64,000 nt of DNA, taken from positions 1,878,501 through 1,942,500 of the forward strand of contig NZ_CP020370.1 in the NCBI RefSeq assembly GCF_002813775.1. Reading direction: 5' to 3'. Below the pieces are notes generated by a model, which was given only the letters and a program-made list of their open reading frames with translations, did no database searches and was not told where the DNA came from. Shown here in pieces: positions 11,101 through 19,361 of the stretch. Position numbers and translations under genes: made by a program. This DNA is from Candidatus Thiodictyon syntrophicum (GTDB lineage: Bacteria; Pseudomonadota; Gammaproteobacteria; Chromatiales; Chromatiaceae). Each line of letters starts with the position of its first letter. Position 1 is the stretch's first letter.

Positions 11101-14100
11101 CGCACAGGCTGCCTTTCCGCGGGCTTCAATGAGGCCGCGGCGAATTCGCCGCGGAAACACCTCGCGGCACGCCGCGGCCTCGCACAGTGACCCGGGCTTC
11201 AATGAGGCCGCGGCGAATTCGCCGCGGAAACAGCGCGACGACGCGGAGCCGATCCTGCCGCTGCTGGCGCTTCAATGAGGCCGCGGCGAATTCGCCGCGG
11301 AAACCTGCCACCTCCCAGGACCCGACGCCAGAGCCCGAGAGGGCTTCAATGAGGCCGCGGCGAATTCGCCGCGGAAACCGGCGAGCAGCGTCGCGTCCTC
11401 CATGTCCAACCCCTCGCTTCAATGAGGCCGCGGCGAATTCGCCGCGGAAACTGGGCTCTATTCGGGCCAAGTCAAGGGCTATTCGTTGCTTCAATGAGGC
11501 CGCGGCGAATTCGCCGCGGAAACGCGCTGGAACCGTGTGGAACTGATAGAGGAACCCGTCAGGCTTCAATGAGGCCGCGGCGAATTCGCCGCGGAAACGT
11601 CGTCAAGGCGCGTGATAGCGCCCCCGACACCGCGGGCTTCAATGAGGCCGCGGCGAATTCGCCGCGGAAACGGCGTCATGGCGCACGCGAAATGCGCGCG
11701 CCGAAATGGCTTCAATGAGGCCGCGGCGAATTCGCCGCGGAAACCTCGTAGACATGGGCGGGCTCCCATCCGGTATCGCTGCTTCAATGAGGCCGCGGCG
11801 AATTCGCCGCGGAAACCCCCGAGCCCCGCATAGCGCGCCATCAGTGCCCCCCCCGCTTCAATGAGGCCGCGGCGAATTCGCCGCGGAAACCAGGTAACCC
11901 CAGTCTTCGACGAAGCCAGCGGGAAGGCTTCAATGAGGCCGCGGCGAATTCGCCGCGGAAACTCCAAATGGTCTGGGACAGCGGCGACGAGAGCTTCGAG
12001 CTTCAATGAGGCCGCGGCGAATTCGCCGCGGAAACAATTCAGGGTGGAAACAAGGTTGAGCAAATAGCGAGCTTCAATGAGGCCGCGGCGAATTCGCCGC
12101 GGAAACGGTCAGGGGTCATATCGAGGACCTTGTAGAGGTCATCGCTTCAATGAGGCCGCGGCGAATTCGCCGCGGAAACCGGAGCCCAGCGCCCCCGCCG
12201 GGGCGGGGCTCGATGAGCTTCAATGAGGCCGCGGCGAATTCGCCGCGGAAACTTGACGCTCAGCGGGACGGTGGGGGCGTTGGGGTCCGTGCTTCAATGA
12301 GGCCGCGGCGAATTCGCCGCGGAAACGGGGAGCAGACCGAGCTACCCCTCGACGACATCTCCGCTTCAATGAGGCCGCGGCGAATTCGCCGCGGAAACCA
12401 CCCCAAATCTATAGAGCGAGCACATGACCGACACGCTTCAATGAGGCCGCGGCGAATTCGCCGCGGAAACGCCCCTGACCAAGACCACGGAGACCCACGA
12501 TGCCGACGCTTCAATGAGGCCGCGGCGAATTCGCCGCGGAAACACGGACTTCTGAGCCGTCTATTCTGCACACGGCTCGGGCTTCAATGAGGCCGCGGCG
12601 AATTCGCCGCGGAAACGGCACCTGCGCTCGGCCAAGTCGCAACGCGAATCCGCGCTTCAATGAGGCCGCGGCGAATTCGCCGCGGAAACTGGCGACTGCG
12701 ACGTCCTGGGCGAAGGTGTACGCGGAGCTTCAATGAGGCCGCGGCGAATTCGCCGCGGAAACGAGTGGACGGCATGGGGCGGGGCCTTGATCGATGGGTT
12801 GCTTCAATGAGGCCGCGGCGAATTCGCCGCGGAAACCTCGATTGCGGGGCGCGCGCGCCACTGGGGGGCGCCGGTGCTTCAATGAGGCCGCGGCGAATTC
12901 GCCGCGGAAACCAGCGGAACAGCGCGCGGCGCAACGGCTTGCCAACTTGCTTCAATGAGGCCGCGGCGAATTCGCCGCGGAAACAGTGACCATTGGGGCG
13001 CAGACCGTCCGATTTCCCGAGCTTCAATGAGGCCGCGGCGAATTCGCCGCGGAAACGCTGAGCCCGCAAATAAAGGGCATCACGCAGTGGTTGCTTCAAT
13101 GAGGCCGCGGCGAATTCGCCGCGGAAACCCGCGCACCCGGGCGGCGAGGGCTGGGGCTGTAAATGGCTTCAATGAGGCCGCGGCGAATTCGCCGCGGAAA
13201 CCAGGTCGAGCAGGCCGGCTTGGGCCGCGGCCGCGGCGCTTCAATGAGGCCGCGGCGAATTCGCCGCGGAAACTTGAGGTCGAGACGGTAGAAGTACCTG
13301 CGACGGCGAGGCTTCAATGAGGCCGCGGCGAATTCGCCGCGGAAACCCAGCCCCGGGGCGTCGGACGCTGGAGCGCGCAGCATGCTTCAATGAGGCCGCG
13401 GCGAATTCGCCGCGGAAACCCCAGCACGAAAGGGCCGATGCAGACTTTGACGCAATCGCTTCAATGAGGCCGCGGCGAATTCGCCGCGGAAACAGGGCTT
13501 GCCGCACCTGTCCAAGATCACCCAACACAGCTTCAATGAGGCCGCGGCGAATTCGCCGCGGAAACACCCCCGAGGCATTGCAGGAGATCCCCAGGACCGC
13601 GAGGCTTCAATGAGGCCGCGGCGAATTCGCCGCGGAAACCAGATGACATCGAGGAATACAGGTACAACGGCGCGCTGCTTCAATGAGGCCGCGGCGAATT
13701 CGCCGCGGAAACGTGGTGGAATAGCGATGATGTGTGCGACAGGATAGAGGCTTCAATGAGGCCGCGGCGAATTCGCCGCGGAAACCACCAGGTCGCGGAC
13801 CCTGCCGCCCGGCCGGACGCCTCGCTTCAATGAGGCCGCGGCGAATTCGCCGCGGAAACTTTTTTTGTTAATTTTAATGATTTAGGAGTTAATTATGCTT
13901 CAATGAGGCCGCGGCGAATTCGCCGCGGAAACAGCCTTTTGTTTCTCGTGTCAGGGCTGAAGCGGTTGGCTTCAATGAGGCCGCGGCGAATTCGCCGCGG
14001 AAACGCCGTTAGGGGTCTGGCAGGTGTCCCCAGTCGAAGTCGCTTCAATGAGGCCGCGGCGAATTCGCCGCGGAAACGTTGATGGCGAATGCAAACGGAA

Positions 14101-15825
14101 ATGTCTGTCAGGACGCTTCAATGAGGCCGCGGCGAATTCGCCGCGGAAACGGTTTGAACGCGGGTGGATAACATCGGCAGATCTCCGCTTCAATGAGGCC
14201 GCGGCGAATTCGCCGCGGAAACATACGCGACAATACGCGCGGGTCCGCTTTTAGCGCAGAGCTTCAATGAGGCCGCGGCGAATTCGCCGCGGAAACCTTG
14301 CTCCAAGCTTCTAGTGCCCCCGCTGAGTCCAACGCTTCAATGAGGCCGCGGCGAATTCGCCGCGGAAACAACCTTACGGGAAGCTTTACCCGTATCACTC
14401 CCGCCGCGCTTCAATGAGGCCGCGGCGAATTCGCCGCGGAAACGACGCTAAGAAGATACTGTTCTATACCCAGGCTGAAATAGCTTCAATGAGGCCGCGG
14501 CGAATTCGCCGCGGAAACATCGCCTTTTCCAGCCAGCCGACTAAGCCCTGGGTCTGCTTCAATGAGGCCGCGGCGAATTCGCCGCGGAAACCGTGCGCCT
14601 GAAGGTCGGCAGCACCGAACTGCCGATTGCTTCAATGAGGCCGCGGCGAATTCGCCGCGGAAACGACCCGGCCGTGGCCGACCGCGTGGGGGCCTATCTG
14701 GCTTCAATGAGGCCGCGGCGAATTCGCCGCGGAAACAGTCGCAGCGGGCTGAGCGCCGCGGCGCTGCTGCTGGCTTCAATGAGGCCGCGGCGAATTCGCC
14801 GCGGAAACCACCGAAGCGGAATGGGATCTGTTTGCCCTGATGACGGCTTCAATGAGGCCGCGGCGAATTCGCCGCGGAAACGAACCGGCCGAGAAAGTAG
14901 CAGGTGGAAGTATGGCAGGCTTCAATGAGGCCGCGGCGAATTCGCCGCGGAAACCTTAGGCCCCTACACGGCGGCGGACCTGCTCTGGTGGGCTTCAATG
15001 AGGCCGCGGCGAATTCGCCGCGGAAACGTCCGCCGCCGTGTAGTTGCCCAAGTCCTGTATCGGGCTTCAATGAGGCCGCGGCGAATTCGCCGCGGAAACA
15101 GTCGCAGCGGGCTGAGCGCCGCGGCGCTGCTGCTCGCTTCAATGAGGCCGCGGCGAATTCGCCGCGGAAACGTCGGCGTGGCTGTCGCTGGCCTCGTCGG
15201 TGGCCTCGCTTCAATGAGGCCGCGGCGAATTCGCCGCGGAAACTCCGGGTCCGGCAGGGCCGCGATGGTGGCGGCGCGGCTTCAATGAGGCCGCGGCGAA
15301 TTCGCCGCGGAAACGACCCACCCCGTCATCACCGCGACCCGGATCGAACAAGCTTCAATGAGGCCGCGGCGAATTCGCCGCGGAAACGGATCGGCTTTGA
15401 TGCTCATGTCGCTGCTCCGTGGGGGCTTCAATGAGGCCGCGGCGAATTCGCCGCGGAAACTCATGCAAGACATATACATAACCAATGGGGACTGGTTGCT
15501 TCAATGAGGCCGCGGCGAATTCGCCGCGGAAACTGTAGCGCAGATAAGCCGCCGCCCACGCCAGGAGCCCGCTTCAATGAGGCCGCGGCGAATTCGCCGC
15601 GGAAACCAGCAGGACGGGGCGCCCCTGTTCCAGGGCCAGCCAGGGCTTCAATGAGGCCGCGGCGAATTCGCCGCGGAAACGAGGGGGCAACCTCCCAGGC
15701 ACCCGGTTCCTAGATGGCTTCAATGAGGCCGCGGCGAATTCGCCGCGGAAACGGCCGTCCTCGGGTTCTCCTCCTTCATAGTCGCTCAAGCTTCAATGAG
15801 GCCGCGGCGAATTCGCCGCGGAAAC
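5146..15825 (-). CRISPR. Type I-G CRISPR array, leader-side segment (147 repeats)
   Basis: By hand count, 147 repeats start at 5146, 5218, 5290 and so on to 15790, with an average period of 72.9 nt; one spacer (10936-10976) is 41 nt. With the segment left of the IS the array totals about 182 repeats and 181 spacers. Only two repeats differ from consensus, each by one C-to-T change (9165 and 10631). The leader-proximal end is on the right, next to cas2. A duplicated spacer (14737 and 15100), two pairs of spacers that overlap the same target sequence, a palindromic spacer (6850-6888) and a very AT-rich spacer (13860-13896) are described in the findings. crRNAs would carry an 8-nt handle ATTGAAGC. 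Confidence 0.98.
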
Positions 15826-16025
15826 GGCCCGCGCTGGAGCCCGCGGCTGGCGCGGGCGGCGGGGCGCTTTGCGAGGGCTCCCCGCGCGGAGGCCGGTCTG
15901 GCATTCGGGTCATCATGCATGGCAGCATAATTGTAACCCAGTTTGCTGATTTTTAAAGAGCGGATTTTTGCGAGCGCTCCCGGGGTTTGGCGCACCACTG
16001 GAGCGCTCGCGGGGCGACGGCGGGG
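15826..16025 (-). promoter_or_regulatory. CRISPR leader between cas2 and the array
   Basis: These 200 bp lie between the cas2 stop and the last repeat. Read on the minus strand from cas2 there is first an inverted repeat (arms 16000-16010 and 15970-15980, GGAGCGCTCGC/GCGAGCGCTCC). An AT-rich block follows, including CTCTTTAAAAATCAG and GTTACAATTATGC (about 15920-15970), and then a GC-rich stretch up to the first repeat. An AT-rich block beside cas2 at the end of the repeats is the usual layout of a leader carrying the array promoter and integration signals. No gene fits here. The precise transcription start is not evident. Confidence 0.75.
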
Positions 16026-16319
16026 TCAGACGATCACGGCTTCGTGTTCGATGGTGACGAACTCGGCTTTGCCAAGGCTGACGACCCGGGGGATGACATT
16101 ATCAGCGACGCCCAGGTCGAGCAAGACGATGTGGTCTTCGTCGTGGTTGATGATGCCGTCCAGGAGGGCGATCAGTTCGGCATGTTGCCGGGCGGTGAGC
16201 CGACACTGGAAGACGGAGAGTTGGACCCACTCGCCGTAGCCTTTCATGAGTTTGAAAATGCGGCGCCAGCGGCCCTGGTCGGAGATGTCGTAGGCGACGA
16301 TGTAGAGACGTTGGTCCAT
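16026..16319 (-). CDS. cas2: CRISPR-associated endonuclease Cas2
   Basis: A 97-residue protein beginning MDQRLYIVAYDISDQGRWRR. It shows the Cas2 ferredoxin-like beta1 strand with the conserved aspartate (D11 in YDIS), then LMKGYGEWVQLSVFQCRL, which is typical of the family. With Cas1 it forms the spacer-integration complex; Cas2 is its dimeric core. The chosen start at 16319 has AGGAGG about 5-8 nt upstream, a strong ribosome-binding site; a longer frame continues upstream but lacks Cas2 similarity. It is the last cas gene and adjoins the leader. The 437-bp gap to cas4-cas1 is unusual for these normally adjacent genes. Confidence 0.97.
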   Translation of the reverse strand: MDQRLYIVAYDISDQGRWRRIFKLMKGYGEWVQLSVFQCRLTARQHAELIALLDGIINHDEDHIVLLDLGVADNVIPRVVSLGKAEFVTIEHEAVIV

Positions 16320-16756
16320 GGGGGCCTCCTGGGCGACTGGGTTGGGGTGGCGTGCAAGAAGACGGTTGGTTCGTAAGGGTTCGGGCGTTGGCTCGCTGGC
16401 TTGGGTGTTGGGGGGCGGCCTTGGCGCTGTGGGAGTACCGGACGGGGGCGTTCCCGTGGGGGTCCTTTGATGCTCGCCGGGACTGGTACCACCTGACGCA
16501 GTTGCTCGGACCATTGGCGTAGGGTGCGCCGTGCGCACCTTGAGAGGCTCCGGTTGATTGCCGCGGCCAGGGTTTCGGTTGGCGCCATGGTGCGCACGGC
16601 GCACCCTACGGTCGTGGTGCGGTCAAGGGTTTGAGTATTTCCATCGTGCGGTACCAGGTTGCGGCGCGCTTGGCTCGTCGCGGCTGAATCCGCTCCCCCC
16701 GGGGGGCTTGACGCTTCCCGGGGGGCGACACGGCGACCGGTGTTGCCGACACTGGG
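16320..16756. other. Gene-free gap between cas2 and cas4-cas1 with an inverted repeat
   Basis: There is no supported gene in 437 bp. It contains a 22-bp perfect inverted repeat (arms 16518-16539 and 16589-16610, GTAGGGTGCGCCGTGCGCACC and its complement) around a 49-nt loop. A GTCGCGGCTGAATCCGCTCCC element lies near 16676, like the half-sites seen at 29436-29511. These look like dispersed REP-type elements inserted into the cas operon rather than coding sequence. Confidence 0.6.
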
Positions 16757-18508
16757 TCAGCGCGGGGTGAAGTTCGGGTATTCCGGTAGTTCTCCGAGCA
16801 GGTGACGGGCGAGCAGGCGGGCCTGGAGTTCGAGCAGGCGCCGGTAGCTGACGCGGTACCCGAACAGGGGGTGGGTGATCTCGAGCGCCATGCGGCGCTC
16901 GAAGGTGCCGATGAAGCGTTTGCGCCCGTCGTTGGTGAGGTTGACGCTGCCGCCGGCCTGGACGAAGTCGGTGGGTCGGACCTCGCCGTTGTTGATGGCC
17001 TGGATGACGGTGGAGTCGGCGATCAGCGGCCGGAAGGGTTCCATCAGGTCGAGTGCGAGGGCGGGGCGGCCGTAGCGGGGCTGGTGGTAGAAGCCCAGGT
17101 AGGGGTCGAGGCCGACGGCGGAGAGGGTGACGACCCAGGTGCGCACGAGCAGCGCGTAGGCGTAGGAGAGCATGGCGTTGACCGGGTCGGTCGGCGGGCG
17201 GCGGGTGCGGGTCTTGAAGTCGAAGGTGAAGCCTTCCTCGTCGCCGGTGTTTTTGATGAGGTTGCTGAAGTTGCCGAAGTAGCGGGCGGCGGCGCTGCCC
17301 TCCACCCCGAGCAGGGTTTCCAGGTCGGGCGCGCGGGTGAGGCGGCGGGTGTCGCCGCTCATGGCCTCCAGCAGTTCCGCGGGGGCCTCGCCGGTCTTCC
17401 AGTTGCGGCGCAGCAGGGTGCGGGCGTTGCGGATCTTGGCGTCGATCAGTCCTTTGGCGAGGCGCAGGCAAAAGCCGTGGTCGTCGGCGGCGCGGAACTG
17501 GGCGCGGCGCAGTTCGATGTTCTTGTGGCCGGTGCCGATCGTGTGGCCCAGGAACCAGCCGCCGTGACTGTGCCAACTGATGGTGATGCCGCGCGACATC
17601 AGTTCATTCAGGGCCGGGGTGGTGACGTAGACGTTGCCGAAGACGGCGAGTTGGGAGCAGTCGATGAGGCGGACCGTCTGGACCTTGTCGTCGTCGATGA
17701 AGATCTCCAGACATTCGCCGGCCTTGGCGACCTTGGCGTGGAAGGCCTGGACATAGACCGGCAGGGAACTGTCGAGCCCGACGACCAGCGGGCGGGGGGC
17801 GATGTCGGCGCCGCGGAAGAAGCTGATCTCGTCGGGCAGGCAGATGCCGACCAGGGAGCAGTGCGGGCACTTGGGGCTGTCCTCCAGCGGGGCCGGGATG
17901 GTCCCGCCGGCGGCGACGAAGCGCAGGCCGTCGATGGCCTTTCTGGTGAGTTGGCGCAGTTCGTCGGTGAATGGCACGTTGACCCGCTCACGGCTGGCGG
18001 CGAAGTACAGCACACCGCCCTCGCACTGGTAGCCGTGTTCGGCCAGGATCATTCCCTGGACACACAGTTGCACCCGCTCCGGGTCATAGGCGCCGTGCGG
18101 GACGTGGGGGCGTTTGCCGCGTTTGTAGTCGACCGGGGTGACGCGCAGTCCCTCGCCCTCGAGCAGGTCGAGCCGGGCGATGAGGCCCAGTCGGCTGGAG
18201 GAGAGGGTGATCGAGCGGGCGTGGATCTTCTCCATGGTCTCGCCCTCGTCCGCCGCCGCCTTGGGCTTGGCAAGCGCCGCGGCGGTGGGCAGCTTGCCGC
18301 CGGGTTTGTCGACCCGGCGGTGGATGTGCCGGCCCTCGACCGTGTCGCTGGAGTCCTCCCACTCCCCCTGCACCCATTCCAGGTAGGCGAGCCGGGGGCA
18401 GTAGCAGTATTCGTTGATCATGCGGGCAGGCAGGAGCGGGACATCCCGCACCATTTCGGGGAAGGGAAGTTCCAGATCCAGTTGCTCGGCGTGCTCTTCA
18501 TGGGCCAT
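16757..18508 (-). CDS. cas4-cas1: CRISPR-associated Cas4-Cas1 fusion (type I-G adaptation nuclease/integrase)
   Basis: 583 residues. Residues about 1-230 are Cas4: C35 and C37 near the N-terminus and C214, C217 and C223 (CPHCSLVGIC) are available for the Fe-S cluster, and the RecB-nuclease residues H61/H63, D113 and the VDYKRGK motif (D127, K129) are visible. Residues about 235-583 are Cas1, with the metal-binding residues E403 (GVEGSAA), H475 (GFYHQPRYGRPAL) and E490 (DLMEPFRP). Cas1 integrates spacers; the fused Cas4 selects and trims PAM-containing ends, and in the Geobacter sulfurreducens fusion it selects TTN PAMs (published knowledge). A fused cas4-cas1 gene is a hallmark of subtype I-G (I-U). 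The start ATG at 18508 is acceptable; M30 is a shorter alternative. Confidence 0.96.
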   Translation of the reverse strand: MAHEEHAEQLDLELPFPEMVRDVPLLPARMINEYCYCPRLAYLEWVQGEWEDSSDTVEGRHIHRRVDKPGGKLPTAAALAKPKAAADEGETMEKIHARSITLSSSRLGLIARLDLLEGEGLRVTPVDYKRGKRPHVPHGAYDPERVQLCVQGMILAEHGYQCEGGVLYFAASRERVNVPFTDELRQLTRKAIDGLRFVAAGGTIPAPLEDSPKCPHCSLVGICLPDEISFFRGADIAPRPLVVGLDSSLPVYVQAFHAKVAKAGECLEIFIDDDKVQTVRLIDCSQLAVFGNVYVTTPALNELMSRGITISWHSHGGWFLGHTIGTGHKNIELRRAQFRAADDHGFCLRLAKGLIDAKIRNARTLLRRNWKTGEAPAELLEAMSGDTRRLTRAPDLETLLGVEGSAAARYFGNFSNLIKNTGDEEGFTFDFKTRTRRPPTDPVNAMLSYAYALLVRTWVVTLSAVGLDPYLGFYHQPRYGRPALALDLMEPFRPLIADSTVIQAINNGEVRPTDFVQAGGSVNLTNDGRKRFIGTFERRMALEITHPLFGYRVSYRRLLELQARLLARHLLGELPEYPNFTPR

Positions 18509-18686
18509 GGTCGACTCCGTCTGTCATGGATGGCGGCGGGTGGCCGCCGGTGGGGGCCGCGGTGGCGGACCGCGGCTACGATGAATCTGTTGTCGTATCA
18601 GGGCGCCGGGGTGCCGCTCTGCCTGGCGGTCGGTCCGGTGCAACGGCGCAATCGGCCTTGATCATCACTCCGCCCAGCAGCGATCC

Positions 18687-18742
18687 GTCCGCACAGCGGA
18701 CCCTACGGTAAGCCCGCGCTCCGTAGGGTCCGCTGTGCGGAC
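18687..18742. repeat. Long perfect palindrome (GTCCGCACAGCGGACC family, full copy)
   Basis: Arms of 22 bp at 18687-18708 and 18721-18742 are exact reverse complements around 12 nt. The sequence matches the arms at 468-526 with a different loop, so the arms rather than the loop are conserved. Confidence 0.8.
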
Positions 18743-19005
18743 CAACGGCCTCGCGGTGAGCCCGGTGGCCGGAATGATGACCAAGGCCGCGCAATCGATG
18801 GGTTTCGCTGCGCTCTACCCATCCTACGGGGCCTATCCGGGTCTGGCAGCCGGCCCGGCTAACGGCCATGAAGGCTTGTCCGGCACCCCGGAATATGCAA
18901 TGCCTTAGTGGGAGTGGCCTCCGGCCGCGATGCGGCACCGCGGCGCAGACCACCGCCGCCTTGGCCTTGATCATCGTTTCGGCCGCTGCCCCGAGGTCTC
19001 ACACC

Positions 19006-19074
19006 GGAGGTCGAGGCTTTAGCCGGACCCGGGGCGCGCTGACGCGCCGTCGACCGGCTAAAGCCTCGACCTCC
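19006..19074. repeat. 21-bp perfect inverted repeat
   Basis: Arms at 19006-19026 (GGAGGTCGAGGCTTTAGCCG...) and 19054-19074 are exact reverse complements around a 27-nt loop. It lies in the gap between csb2 and cas4-cas1. The sequence is unrelated to the GTCCGC family. Confidence 0.75.
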
Positions 19075-19361
19075 TGTCCCCTGCGGCCGGAACGACGATC
19101 AAGGCCGCCGCGTTCAACACTCGGCCCGTCGCGGCTGACGCCGCTCCCACCGCATCGCTGCGCGACTTTCACTTTAGACTCGACGGCATGGCCTTGCACC
19201 CGGCCGGAGCGCGCGGTGATGAATCGCGTTACCCGGGCCTTGATTGTCATTCGCGTCAGCGATGCGCGCTCCACGCAACGAGCCCGGGGCTTGGCCGCGA
19301 GCCCGTAGGGTCCGTTGTGCGGACCAGCGACCGCGCGGTAGGCGAGGATTCCGCGAAGCGC

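Larger units (their letters stand above)
18509..19361. other. Repeat-filled gap splitting the cas operon
   Basis: 853 bp without a supportable gene separate csb2 from cas4-cas1. It holds a full GTCCGCACAGCGGACC palindrome (18687-18742), a widespread dispersed motif reading TGGGTTTCGCTGCGCTCTAC near 18799 (its translation gives the well-known spurious peptide GWVERSETHR), a 21-bp inverted repeat (19006-19074), a GTCGCGGCTGACGCCGCTCCC half-element near 19128 and a half copy of the GTCCGC element (19302-19324). The interference and adaptation genes are therefore probably transcribed separately. Confidence 0.65.

Noticed and set aside
6341..11854. Shared AGCCCCGCATAGC (13 nt) between spacers at about 6341 and 11817, and GTTCAACGGGCG between about 7585 and 8316
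   Set aside because: Matches are too short, given this many GC-rich spacers, to claim a common target without a database search.
631..15825. Dozens of open reading frames on both strands with repeating peptides such as MRPRRIRRGN and FRGEFAAASLK
   Set aside because: They are translations of the CRISPR repeat, which has no stop codon in several frames; starts come from the ATG inside the repeat and there are no ribosome-binding sites.
631..15825. Two independent CRISPR arrays
   Set aside because: Repeats are identical on both sides, and deleting the IS with one 7-bp duplication restores one normal spacer, so it is a single interrupted array.
16802..18661. 619-residue plus-strand frame opposite cas4-cas1
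   Set aside because: Gly/Ala/Val/Asp-rich antisense shadow of a gene with clear Cas4 and Cas1 motifs.
18576..18974. Frame containing GWVERSETHR
   Set aside because: This peptide is a known by-product of a widespread dispersed DNA repeat, here in a stretch full of palindromes.
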